Of a stretch of 49,563 nt of DNA, positions 21,870 through 29,655 are shown in pieces (the stretch's first letter is position 1; every line of letters starts with the position of its first letter). Source of the stretch: a virus; the IMG/VR virus record IMGVR_UViG_3300044984_001489, positions 1 to 49,563 of that record. One strand, written 5' to 3'. The notes below the pieces were generated by a model that was not told the DNA's origin, made no database searches, and saw nothing but the letters and a program-made list of their open reading frames with translations. The translations under genes and the position numbers were made by a program.

Positions 21870-23456
21870 ATGCTTTTCATTAACATGCAGACGAACGAAC
21901 ACGAACTTCGTCACCTTTTCTGGATTTCAACTTATTCGGATGAGCAGCGACTGGTCGAGTACGATCTCATTGATCGCGCCAAGCAGTTTCACATTTGGTG
22001 GAATGATCAGCGCGCGACTAAGTTCTCAAAACTGCGTTATCTCCACTCAATACGGCTGAATGGTGCAAACGCCAGATATCACCGATCATCACTTCGCAAC
22101 CTTAAAAAGATCAAAAGTCTTTGCAAGCAAATTGCTGTTGTGCGCGAAGACTCTTCCGAAGTCTGTCTACTACTCAATGACTTGCGATTTCACGACCAAG
22201 CGTTCGCACAGGCGATTCGATCAACGCTGAACCATGACGATATTTTGGTCTGTGACGACTGCGGTGAGTTCTACGATGAGAGTGATAACCACATAACTGT
22301 CGACGACCGTAACATCTGTGAGTCGTGCTGCGACGATAACTACCGATACTCGTCCTGTATGGACGGATACATCCGCAGTGCCAACGCGTTTGACGTTTAC
22401 GACTCATCGTATTCCTACCGCAACGAAAACCCTGACGATGTGTGTACCTCGCGGTATGGAAACAGTAACTTTGAGCAGTACGACAACGTGTACTTCAGCG
22501 ACATTGACGCGTACTACGAAGTTTCAGACTCTGATAACGATGACGAAGATCGTGAGGATGAAGAGGCTGACGACTACCTGCCGAGCTGGCACAATGCGAC
22601 GCGCAACTTCGTCACCAAGAACAAGACGGGTAAGTACCCAGCGCTAGGTGCTGAGCTTGAAATCTACGTGCCTTATCGAAACGACTTTGTGATCGAGACG
22701 CGCTCTGAGTTCGATGTCATCCTTGAGAAAGACGGCTCCATTGACGACTACTGCGGTGTTGAGATCATCACCAACCCGCTGGGTCGTGAGGAGTGGGCCG
22801 TGCTTGCGCCCGCGCTGTTCGAGCACATTCACAACCACAAAGGGGTTGGCTATAACGAGCCTGCGGGTGACAGCTACGGTATTCACCTGACGATCAGCCG
22901 CGAGCATCTGTCGCCGCTGGCCGAGGCCCGCATCGCTATGTTCTTGTGCGACTCAGCCAATGCCAGCTTTGTCAGAGCCGTGTCACAGCGCAATCAGATT
23001 TACTCATCGAACCATGGCGTTGGGTTTAACGAGACTTTGCACCCAGTTGTTAGTACGATCAGTTCTGAAATGTCATATCGAATGCGTAACGGTGTACGGC
23101 AGAAAAAGATTTACGGTCGCGGTAAATATTGCCCGGTTAACTTCAAAGAGAACTTGGCTGAGTTTCGCATTTTTCAATCCACAACCAACGAGACAAGTTT
23201 CCAAAAGAACCTTGAGTTCGTCTGGGCACTTTGGGCTTGGACCAAGCCTGAAACGGCCAGTGGTTGTTCACACAGCTATGTTGATTTCCTGACATGGCTC
23301 AACAAGCGTCAACAGCGCAAAGAGTTTCCCGAACTCGTGCGCTTTCTTTCCAAGCGTGTGTTTTACGGCACCAACTACAACCCCATCATTTCCTCATGGC
23401 AAGGTCTGATGACCAAGCCGAACGAGCTTGAGGCTTGCGAGCCGATGGCCGCTTAA
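21870..23456 (+). CDS. Amidoligase-family enzyme with Cys-rich insert
   Basis: 528 aa; ATG 21870 set by AAGGAACT. The N-terminal ~125 residues are helical. A Cys-rich zinc-ribbon-like part (CDDCGEFY...ICESCC, ~128-152) and an acidic linker (~218-235) follow. From ~255 comes the amidoligase domain: YPALGAELEIYV, EKDGSID..GVEIITNPLG, GDSYGIHLTIS and LAEFRIFQST. This matches the GCS/glutamine-synthetase-like amidoligases proposed to ligate amines or peptides with ATP. The class II glutamine amidotransferase at 23891 would supply ammonia. Substrate unknown. Confidence 0.8.
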   Translation: MLFINMQTNEHELRHLFWISTYSDEQRLVEYDLIDRAKQFHIWWNDQRATKFSKLRYLHSIRLNGANARYHRSSLRNLKKIKSLCKQIAVVREDSSEVCLLLNDLRFHDQAFAQAIRSTLNHDDILVCDDCGEFYDESDNHITVDDRNICESCCDDNYRYSSCMDGYIRSANAFDVYDSSYSYRNENPDDVCTSRYGNSNFEQYDNVYFSDIDAYYEVSDSDNDDEDREDEEADDYLPSWHNATRNFVTKNKTGKYPALGAELEIYVPYRNDFVIETRSEFDVILEKDGSIDDYCGVEIITNPLGREEWAVLAPALFEHIHNHKGVGYNEPAGDSYGIHLTISREHLSPLAEARIAMFLCDSANASFVRAVSQRNQIYSSNHGVGFNETLHPVVSTISSEMSYRMRNGVRQKKIYGRGKYCPVNFKENLAEFRIFQSTTNETSFQKNLEFVWALWAWTKPETASGCSHSYVDFLTWLNKRQQRKEFPELVRFLSKRVFYGTNYNPIISSWQGLMTKPNELEACEPMAA

Positions 23457-23483
23457 CTTTACCCACCACTCTAAGGAACTATC

Positions 23484-23834
23484 ATGAACTCTGCTGCAAT
23501 CGAAGTAATCCGTCACTCCCTCAACGCTGCCTCTGCGGCTCTTTCACTGCTTGATACCCGACCCGTCGTTGAGAAGATCATCGTTGAGGAAGTCGTTGAG
23601 GAAGTCGTCGTCGATAACGCGCCTGTACCGAACCTTGACGAAGAGCTGTTCTACAAGCTCATGGGGGAGCTTGACGGGGAATACAAGCTACGCACCATCT
23701 CTGAATTGACTGCCAAGCTGGGCATCTCGCACAGCAAGATGTTGCAGTTGCTGGCCATCAACGATGTTGATCACGTCACCAAGATTCGTCGTTCGGATAA
23801 CGCGCCGCTCATCGGTCTTGGTTCACGCAACTAA
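23484..23834 (+). CDS. Small protein between amidoligase and amidotransferase
   Basis: 116 aa with CTAAGGAACT before ATG. N-terminal helix, a Val/Glu-rich repeat (VEKIIVEEVVEEVVVD), then a helix-turn-helix-like segment (TISELTAKLGISHSKMLQLLAINDV). Position suggests a partner or substrate of the flanking enzymes; it could also be a regulator of the cluster. No family named. Confidence 0.55.
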   Translation: MNSAAIEVIRHSLNAASAALSLLDTRPVVEKIIVEEVVEEVVVDNAPVPNLDEELFYKLMGELDGEYKLRTISELTAKLGISHSKMLQLLAINDVDHVTKIRRSDNAPLIGLGSRN

Positions 23835-23846
23835 ACAAATTTGGGT

Positions 23847-23863
23847 GGAGGGCTTTGCCCTCC
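23847..23863 (+). terminator. Short hairpin before the amidotransferase gene
   Basis: GGAGGGC TTT GCCCTCC, 7-bp perfect stem without a T tract; may act as attenuator or mRNA-stability element. Confidence 0.45.
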
Positions 23864-23880
23864 GCTCTAACAAACTCTGA
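23864..23880 (+). repeat. ACTCTGA direct-repeat motif, copy 5
   Basis: GCTCTAACAAACTCTGA (two mismatches) runs directly into the AGGAAC ribosome site of the amidotransferase gene. Confidence 0.5.
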
Positions 23881-23890
23881 AGGAACTGCT

Positions 23891-24826
23891 ATGTGTTTGC
23901 TCGTCAGTCAACCCGCAACAACCAAATTCGACGACGCCTTTATCAAGGGCGTCTACAACCTCAATTCTGATGGTCTTGGCGTGATGTATGCCGAAGACAG
24001 CTCGCTGTTCATCCGACGAATCGTTCCAACTACGGAGGAAGAATTCGTCAAGTTTTTCCGTGAGAACGTAGAAGGTCGTGCCTGTGCTTGGCATGCTCGC
24101 ATGAAGACGCACGGCCACATCGATCTGACCAACTGTCACCCGTACCAAGTCATCAGCGCTGAGGAAGGCTACCCGCTGTACCTCGCGCACAATGGTGTGC
24201 TGCACACAGGTAACAACAAAGACAAGTCGAAGTCAGACACGTGGCATTTCATCCAAGACTACCTCCGACCGATGCTCTTGAAGAACCCTGAGTTCTTCAT
24301 GACCGAGGCTTTCTCCGACCTCATTGGTGACTTCATCGGTACAGGTAACAAGTTCATCCTCATGGACGCCTATGGCAACACCGTGACGATTAATGAAGAC
24401 CAAGGGGTTCAGCACAAAGGTGCGTGGTTGTCGAACACTTACGCTTGGGACACCGAAGGCACTGAGCATGATGTTTACGGCGGCGGTTACGGTTATCGCT
24501 CGAAATTCAGTCGTTCTGCTTACAGCGCGTACAAGCCGAACAGCTACTACGGGGTGTTCGACAAGGACGACAAGGATGACCTCCTTAGTGAGCTTACCAG
24601 CGACATGCCTGATGAAGTTGATGAGTGGTCTGACGCCTTGTTCAAAACACTGAACGACTTTGGACTCAAGTGTGACCAGAGCATCACCAAGGACGATGCT
24701 GAGATGTACTTCCTGTCAGCGGGTTACGAGCTGGCTTGGGAAGTGATTGAGGCGATTCAGTACGGCGCTTATACACGGGCAGAGATCATCGACGAGATTA
24801 CCTTCTACTCGAAGGCTGCGGCATGA
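23891..24826 (+). CDS. Class II glutamine amidotransferase (Ntn hydrolase)
   Basis: 311 aa from ATG 23891 (AAGGAACT upstream). This start leaves Cys2 (MCLLVSQP) as the N-terminal nucleophile after Met removal, which the family needs. Further signatures: LNSDGLGVMY, CAWHARMKTHG, DLTNCHPYQV and LYLAHNGVLHTG. The C-terminal ~120 residues (Tyr/Gly-rich then acidic helical) are extra. Expected reaction: glutamine to glutamate plus ammonia, channelled to the amidoligase at 21870. Overlaps the next gene by ATGA. Confidence 0.88.
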   Translation: MCLLVSQPATTKFDDAFIKGVYNLNSDGLGVMYAEDSSLFIRRIVPTTEEEFVKFFRENVEGRACAWHARMKTHGHIDLTNCHPYQVISAEEGYPLYLAHNGVLHTGNNKDKSKSDTWHFIQDYLRPMLLKNPEFFMTEAFSDLIGDFIGTGNKFILMDAYGNTVTINEDQGVQHKGAWLSNTYAWDTEGTEHDVYGGGYGYRSKFSRSAYSAYKPNSYYGVFDKDDKDDLLSELTSDMPDEVDEWSDALFKTLNDFGLKCDQSITKDDAEMYFLSAGYELAWEVIEAIQYGAYTRAEIIDEITFYSKAAA

Positions 24827-25080
24827 CTCCTTGCACCTACACCCGCAAAGTTCCTCAAGGGTACGAGTTTGGTTACATCACCCTTGAGAACACTGCGATG
24901 AAGAACGAGAAGCGGACGTACGTACCGCTCGGTATCAAACCTACGATTGACGAGGCGCTTACTGCGAACCAAATGGCGCTGAAAGGTGAGCCGCGTCTCG
25001 GCAGTCAATATTCCGCGCCGCTTATATGGAGAGAACTCTATGCACCTGTCCTCAACCCTATTGTGGAGCTTCAGTCCTGA
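24823..25080 (+). CDS. Unknown 85-aa protein
   Basis: ATGA overlap with the amidotransferase. TYTRKVPQGYEFGYITLENTAMKNEKRTYVPLGIKP is beta-like, followed by a helix (TIDEALTANQMALKGE). Family not recognised. Confidence 0.55.
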   Translation: MTPCTYTRKVPQGYEFGYITLENTAMKNEKRTYVPLGIKPTIDEALTANQMALKGEPRLGSQYSAPLIWRELYAPVLNPIVELQS

Positions 25081-25089
25081 GTCACCACC

Positions 25090-25209
25090 ATGAACGTGCT
25101 GCTGAGATTTCTCAGCTACGCGCTTGTGGCACAAAAAACCCTTACCGCAGTCGGCGCATCCATCGTGATCACCGTCGGCGTTTATGAATACTTGAAGAAT
25201 AGGAAATGA
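25090..25209 (+). CDS. Small single-TM protein (39 aa)
   Basis: ATG 25090 to TGA 25209. MNVLLRFLSYALVAQKTLTAVGASIVITVGVYEYLKNRK: one hydrophobic helix with a basic tail. No clear ribosome site (CACCACC precedes). It fills the gap between two genes in the operon. Function unknown. Confidence 0.45.
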   Translation: MNVLLRFLSYALVAQKTLTAVGASIVITVGVYEYLKNRK

Positions 25210-25210
25210 A

Positions 25211-25399
25211 ATGAACTTACAGAAAATCACCACCAACGACAACAAGACCTTCTGGCTGGCATCGCAAGCAGAAGCTAGTGCCAAGCGTGCAGACCTCGTG
25301 CGCGAAGGCTACAAGCGTGTTGAGCTGACCACCGAAGCCGTTGATGTCCCGACTGACAAGCAGGGTCTCATTGGCTTCCTCAACGGCATGTCGTCATGA
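25211..25399 (+). CDS. Unknown small protein
   Basis: 62 aa, GGAAATGAAATG start region. Short alpha/beta (TFWLASQAEASAKRADLVREGYKRVELTTEAVDVPTDKQGLIGFLN); the pattern of a strand, helix, then strands is seen in small phage accessory proteins. Overlaps MazG by ATGA. Confidence 0.55.
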   Translation: MNLQKITTNDNKTFWLASQAEASAKRADLVREGYKRVELTTEAVDVPTDKQGLIGFLNGMSS

Positions 25400-25695
25400 G
25401 TCGTTTCGACGACATTCGCAGCTGGGCCCACGAGCGCAATATCGTCTTCGGGGCCACGCCTGAAAAGCAGTTCGTCAAGCTGATTGAAGAAGTGGGTGAA
25501 CTGGCTGAAGGTATTGCCAAAAATCGCCTTGACGCTGTGTACGACGGCATTGGCGACGCTGTGGTGGTGCTGACTATTCTTGCCGAGCAGTTCAACGTCA
25601 GCATCGAGCACTGCATCGAGCTGGCGTGGGACGAGATCAAAGACCGTAAGGGTCGGCTAATTGATGGGACTTTCGTAAAGGAGTCGGATCTATGA
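25396..25695 (+). CDS. mazG: MazG-like nucleoside triphosphate pyrophosphohydrolase
   Basis: 99 aa. KLIEEVGELAEGIAK (E31, E32, E35) and DAVYDGIGDAVVVLTILAEQ (D50, D54) form the E-x2-E and D-x3-D metal site of the all-alpha MazG/dUTPase-like fold. It hydrolyses (d)NTPs or alarmone-like nucleotides to monophosphates. ATGA overlap with both neighbours. Confidence 0.9.
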   Translation: MSRFDDIRSWAHERNIVFGATPEKQFVKLIEEVGELAEGIAKNRLDAVYDGIGDAVVVLTILAEQFNVSIEHCIELAWDEIKDRKGRLIDGTFVKESDL

Positions 25696-26057
25696 GTATG
25701 GTGCCGTCAAGCGAACTTCACTATGCGTGGGCCGCTGGAATTATTGAGGGCGAAGGTTGTTTTATTTTTAGCAAAGATAAACGCAACAACCATCACACAA
25801 CAGCGGTTCAAGTCGAGATGACTGACGAAGATGTTTTGAAACGTCTTCAGCTGCTGTTTGGCGGCACCATTGTTACAAGTAACTATCCGTCGAAGCTCAT
25901 TAAAAACCCAAACGGTAAGCCGTCTTGGCGATGGAAAGTCATGCGTCAAGCAGACGTCTTTGACTGTCTTTTGAGAATTATGCCGTTTTTAGGTGAGCGT
26001 CGACTTCAACGAGCAGGCGAACTGCTCACCTATCTTGAACCAAAGGTTTTGAAATGA
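25692..26057 (+). CDS. LAGLIDADG-family homing endonuclease
   Basis: 121 aa with a strong AAAGGAG ribosome site. The motif YAWAAGIIEGEGCFIF is a LAGLIDADG helix (G-II-E-GEG). Then beta strands (TTAVQVEMTDEDVLKRLQLLFGG...SWRWKVMRQADVFDCLLRIMPFLGERR) as in single-motif, dimeric enzymes. It is free-standing between mazG and the 26054 gene, joined to both by ATGA-type overlaps, so it is a clean insertion into the operon. Confidence 0.88.
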   Translation: MSMVPSSELHYAWAAGIIEGEGCFIFSKDKRNNHHTTAVQVEMTDEDVLKRLQLLFGGTIVTSNYPSKLIKNPNGKPSWRWKVMRQADVFDCLLRIMPFLGERRLQRAGELLTYLEPKVLK

Positions 26058-26632
26058 AAGTTACTATTCTTGAAGAAGCTGGGCACGACTTAGCGCTTCG
26101 TGGGATGGCCTATTCCTACAAGGATCGGAGCATTGCCCCTGATGAATGGTGGCAAGTACAGCGTGAACGTGCTTTGAAACGAGCACCTTTGCTTGCACCG
26201 ATGGATGCAGGGCACAACAAGTTTCTTCGCCAGATTGAACTATGGATGGACATCGAAGCCTGCCGTGCATGGTGGTCTGAGTTCGACACATACAAAGTGG
26301 GAACCGTTGCCAACTCAGAAAGCACAATGCACACCTTGAGCAAGCGACCCCCGACGCCGTGGGATTTCGAGGAAGGAACAGACTTTGAAGTCATCAACGC
26401 TTTCTCGCGTGTCTGGTTGAACGCAAAGGGTGATGTCACAACTTTGAAAATGAATCTGCCCGAAGGCTTTCTTCAGCGACGCATGGTCACGATGAACTAC
26501 GCCGTGTTGCGCAACATCATTGATCAGCGTGAAGCTCATCGTTTGAAGTGGTGGGGTGTATTCATTGACGCTGTTCGTCAACAAGTTGCCCATCCTGAGT
26601 ATTTGACTCTGATGAACACTAAGGAGAACTGA
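26054..26632 (+). CDS. Unknown 192-aa protein, faint ThyX resemblance
   Basis: Helical protein with FLRQIELWMDIEACRAWWSEFDTYKVGTVANSESTMHTLSKR and MNYAVLRNIIDQREAHRLKWWGVFIDAVRQQV. The S-x-S-T-x-R spacing after an aromatic-rich strand, and the later R-x-A-H-R/W helix, recall flavin-dependent thymidylate synthase, but the RHR motif is not present. With dCMP deaminase downstream a dTMP role would make sense; not proven. Confidence 0.5.
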   Translation: MKVTILEEAGHDLALRGMAYSYKDRSIAPDEWWQVQRERALKRAPLLAPMDAGHNKFLRQIELWMDIEACRAWWSEFDTYKVGTVANSESTMHTLSKRPPTPWDFEEGTDFEVINAFSRVWLNAKGDVTTLKMNLPEGFLQRRMVTMNYAVLRNIIDQREAHRLKWWGVFIDAVRQQVAHPEYLTLMNTKEN

Positions 26633-26635
26633 AAG

Positions 26636-26881
26636 ATGGACCTCGAAACTAAAGAAGGTTTCGAGGCCGCTAAGCAATGGACAGCAGACTTCATATCCCG
26701 CCTGAACGAAGGTGGGCTGTGGGGTGTGCCCCGTAGCAACAGCGGCTATCGAATCTGGAATGAAACAAAGAAGTACGAGTGCGTTGTCGGTGGTGAAGAG
26801 TGCATCGAACGAGTGCTCGAAGCCCTTGGCTACGAGAGCGTTGGTGGTAAGACGCTTGAGATTGAAGGGGTGCCGGTATGA
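26636..26881 (+). CDS. Unknown small protein
   Basis: 81 aa with AAGGAGAACTGAAAG upstream. Acidic, two Cys (KKYECVVGGEECIERVLEALGY), ends in an ATGA overlap with the DNA ligase. Family not recognised. Confidence 0.55.
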   Translation: MDLETKEGFEAAKQWTADFISRLNEGGLWGVPRSNSGYRIWNETKKYECVVGGEECIERVLEALGYESVGGKTLEIEGVPV

Positions 26882-27756
26882 GCACCATCTTCAAACCCCT
26901 CCTCGCTACTGACTACGATCCTGACAAACAGCGCTACCCGTGCGTAGCCAGCCCCAAGCTCGACGGTGTGCGCGGTATCGTGCGTGACGGCATTGTGTAC
27001 AGCCGCTCGAACAAGCCGATACCGAACAGAAATGTTCAGGATAAGTTTGGCCGACTGGAGAACTTTGACGGAGAGTTAATCGTCGGAGACCCTTGCAGCA
27101 CAACGGTCTACAGAGATACTGTGAGTATCGTCATGTCGCACGACAAGCCGTCGCATGACGTGCGCTTCATTGCGTTTGACCATATCGAGCGGCAGTTCCA
27201 CCCCTATCGAGACCGTCGCGCCCAGCTCATCAAAGAAGCGGTCAAGTACAAGCACAAGGATGTTCACATTCAGTGCGAAGTCTTGTCGCACAACGAGCTT
27301 GTCGAGTACGAGGCTGAGTGCCTGACGATGGGTTACGAGGGTCTCATCCTGCGTGACCCGGACGGCTTTTACAAGATGGGTCGCAGCACAGTCAACGAAG
27401 GCATCTTACTCAAGGTGAAGCAGTTCGTTGACGACGAGTGCGTAATCATCGGCTTTGAAGAAAGAATGAGAAATGACAACGAAGCAGTTATCTCTGAACT
27501 TGGACGCACCAAGCGCTCTAGTCATCAAGCTGGGAAGCATGGACGGGACGACCTTGGCTCACTTATCGTCCGTAATAAAGACGGCGTCGTGTTCAACATC
27601 GGGACAGGCTTCAATGACGCTGAGCGAGAACGCATCTGGCAGAACCAGAATAAATATCTCGGTAAGTTTGCCAAATACAAATTCTTCCCTGTTGGAATTA
27701 AAGAAGCACCTAGACACCCGGTTTGGCTCGGTCTAAGAGACCCGTTGGACATGTGA
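26878..27756 (+). CDS. ATP-dependent DNA ligase
   Basis: 292 aa. Motif I is SPKLDGVRG (adenylated K27). It continues with SRSNKPIPN (Ia), FDGELIV (III), FIAFDHI (IIIa), YEGLILRDPDG (IV) and LLKVKQF (V), then an OB-fold C-terminus ending FFPVGIKEAPRHPVW. Compact T7-like layout. Joins nicks between Okazaki fragments and in repair. Confidence 0.93.
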   Translation: MSTIFKPLLATDYDPDKQRYPCVASPKLDGVRGIVRDGIVYSRSNKPIPNRNVQDKFGRLENFDGELIVGDPCSTTVYRDTVSIVMSHDKPSHDVRFIAFDHIERQFHPYRDRRAQLIKEAVKYKHKDVHIQCEVLSHNELVEYEAECLTMGYEGLILRDPDGFYKMGRSTVNEGILLKVKQFVDDECVIIGFEERMRNDNEAVISELGRTKRSSHQAGKHGRDDLGSLIVRNKDGVVFNIGTGFNDAERERIWQNQNKYLGKFAKYKFFPVGIKEAPRHPVWLGLRDPLDM

Positions 27757-27977
27757 TGAGAAACCTTGTCACCCGTCTTGTTAAAGAAGGTTGGCAACTC
27801 ACCGGTGAGCGCAAGCACTACAAGCTGCGCTCACCCACAGGAAAGATGCTCGTCCTCTCTAAAACACCCAGCTGCCCTCGCGCTATGCACAACGCCGAGC
27901 GCGACGTTAAAAGGATTATGAAAAATGAACAAGCTAACCAAATACATGGGGATTGCCGATGCGGTGGCGCAGCTTAG
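27756..27977 (+). CDS. HicA-like small protein
   Basis: 73 aa from ATG 27756, overlapping the ligase stop (TGATG). MRNLVTRLVKEGWQLTGERKHYKLRSPTGKMLVLSKTPSCPRAMHNAERDVKRI follows the HicA double-stranded-RNA-binding-like fold: N-helix, G-W, K-H-x-K-L strand with the key His, then P-x-G. HicA proteins are mRNA interferases; no HicB antitoxin is adjacent. It may be a repurposed regulator. Confidence 0.65.
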   Translation: MRNLVTRLVKEGWQLTGERKHYKLRSPTGKMLVLSKTPSCPRAMHNAERDVKRIMKNEQANQIHGDCRCGGAA

Positions 27978-28446
27978 TAAAGATTCGTCGACAAAAGTTG
28001 GCGCACTCATTGTTGGTGCGTCAAACGAAGTACGAAGCATGGGCTACAACGGCTCGCCGCGTGGATGCTCAGCAGACGAAGGGTTGGACGGTCGAACCGT
28101 TCGACCAGAGAAGTATTTTTGGTTCAGTCACGCTGAAGCCAATGCAATTACCAACGCAGCTCGTGTTGGCACTCCTCTGGATGGCAGTAGCATCGTTGTT
28201 ACTCATTTTCCTTGCATGGACTGTGCTCGATTAATCGTCCAGTCAGGGATAAAGCACGTTGTCACATACGAGGTTGACCATGCGTTTTACGACCGTTGGA
28301 AAGAACACATCGTTCGCGCCGAAAAGCTCTTTGACGAGTGCGGCGTCGAGCTAACGATTTTGCCACCCTCATCCGATCAACTTGCTGATAACGAGGCGAC
28401 GGGCTGCGGGAACAGCGAGGGTGGCAAATCACCACAGTCGTGCTGA
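27925..28446 (+). CDS. dCMP deaminase
   Basis: 173 aa. Zinc site H69-A-E71 (SHAEANAI) and P96-C97-x2-C100 (FPCMDCARLI); YNGSPRG substrate-loop typical of deoxycytidylate deaminases. Converts dCMP to dUMP for dTMP synthesis. It overlaps the HicA-like gene by 53 bases, and its 3' end overlaps the convergent integrase gene by 18 bases. Confidence 0.93.
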   Translation: MNKLTKYMGIADAVAQLSKDSSTKVGALIVGASNEVRSMGYNGSPRGCSADEGLDGRTVRPEKYFWFSHAEANAITNAARVGTPLDGSSIVVTHFPCMDCARLIVQSGIKHVVTYEVDHAFYDRWKEHIVRAEKLFDECGVELTILPPSSDQLADNEATGCGNSEGGKSPQSC

Positions 28447-29466
28447 CAGGGTGCTGCCGCGCAGGTTCGCATAGCGTTGCAGCATCCTGAAGCCCTTGTG
28501 TCCGGTAATCGACGCCACTTCCAGATCAGACAGGTTCGTCCTTTCGTAGATTCTTGAAGTGGCTTCATGTCGACAGTCATGAAATCGCAAGTCTGGACAA
28601 CCTGCCTGCTCAAAGCGCTTGGCAAACTTGTGCGACAGCATGTGGCCAACGCGCTCTTTTTCTTCTTGACCACCACCAGACCACCACGCCGAGAACACAT
28701 AGTCCTGCGTCAAGTCCCAAGCCTGTAGCTTTGCCAGCAGCACGCTGGATATGGGTACCTGTCTTCGGGTACCGTTCTTGGACTGGTGGACAAATATTGT
28801 GCGCCGCAGCAAATCAACGTCGGCGCATTTAAGGGTGAACATCTCACCCAACCGCATGGCCGTTTCAAGGGCCATATCGAACAAGAGACCCTCCTCTTTT
28901 GACAACAGGGTCTTGCGAATAGCCCCTTCCTCTGTCTGTTCTAGCCTCCTGTTTCGCTCACCTGACCATAGCTTGTTCCTATCGAAACCTGCGCTCCCAT
29001 AGCCACGTGGCAGCATACGCAACGGGTTTGCCGTCAACGACAACATATTGCGCCGCATGGCCCAGTCCACCACCCGTGCGAGGCCGCTAACGCGCTTGGT
29101 AATCGTGCTGGGCGCCTTGCCAGCAGCGTGAAAGCTCTCAACCCAGCCTTCCACCCACCCGTAGTCAAACAGGGCCACCTTGACCCCCTCCACGTCCTTA
29201 CGAATGGCTGGCAGCAGGTCAGCCTCACTGCGACACATCCTTACAGTGGCCCCATACAGGTCACACAACGCACACAGCGTGCCCACAGCGCCCTCGCGCA
29301 TCTCAACGGGTACGACACCCTTCCCAAGCAGCTCCTCGACCCGTGTAGCGTACCTGTCGCCTTCCTCCTCAGAGTCAAACGTGAGGTACACAGGGTTGGG
29401 TAGTACCCCTTTGCGCTTGAAAACATACTCCCAAGTCCCGTTGGACCGCAGTCTTTTGCCTGCCAT
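28429..29466 (-). CDS. int: Tyrosine recombinase (phage integrase)
   Basis: 345 aa from ATG 29466, preceded by GAGGTG eight bases away (an alternative GTG lies at 29475). Catalytic set: R205 (TAMRLGEM), K230 (QSKNGTRRQVP), H296-x2-R299 (HDCRHEAT), H323 (TGHKGFRM), Y332 (LQRYANLR). N-terminal Arm-like part (WEYVFKRKGVLPNPVYLTFDSEEEGDRYA) followed by a SAM-like core-binding domain. Should integrate the phage at a tRNA-His gene using the attP core at 29656-29707. Convergent with dCMP deaminase, overlapping by 18 bases. Confidence 0.93.
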   Translation of the reverse strand: MAGKRLRSNGTWEYVFKRKGVLPNPVYLTFDSEEEGDRYATRVEELLGKGVVPVEMREGAVGTLCALCDLYGATVRMCRSEADLLPAIRKDVEGVKVALFDYGWVEGWVESFHAAGKAPSTITKRVSGLARVVDWAMRRNMLSLTANPLRMLPRGYGSAGFDRNKLWSGERNRRLEQTEEGAIRKTLLSKEEGLLFDMALETAMRLGEMFTLKCADVDLLRRTIFVHQSKNGTRRQVPISSVLLAKLQAWDLTQDYVFSAWWSGGGQEEKERVGHMLSHKFAKRFEQAGCPDLRFHDCRHEATSRIYERTNLSDLEVASITGHKGFRMLQRYANLRGSTLSARLW

Positions 29467-29570
29467 ATCAGTCACCTCGCTTATTAATCAGATTTTCAAT
29501 GTACCCGCGTTGGTTTTCCGGGGCCAGTTGGTTGAACCAGCGCTCTTACGGACTCATATACAAAAATATA

Positions 29571-29585
29571 GCGTTTTGTCAGAGT
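29571..29585 (-). repeat. ACTCTGA motif, copy 6 (half degenerate)
   Basis: ACTCTGACAAAACGC about 105 bases upstream of the integrase start, oriented with it. CTGACA could serve as -35 with TATATG 16 bp downstream. Confidence 0.45.
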
Positions 29586-29610
29586 TCATGAGATTCGCAT
29601 AGAATACAAA

Positions 29611-29643
29611 GAAACCCTGAAAGCCTTGCGGCTACAGGGTTTC
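29611..29643. terminator. Strong hairpin beside attP
   Basis: GAAACCCTG (29611-29619) and CAGGGTTTC (29635-29643) enclose AGCC/GGCT with a TTGC loop, and a TTTCTT tract follows. A related CAGGGTTT copy lies at 29723-29730. May insulate integrase from outside transcription or be integrase-binding arms. Confidence 0.55.
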
Positions 29644-29655
29644 AAGGTTTCTTAC

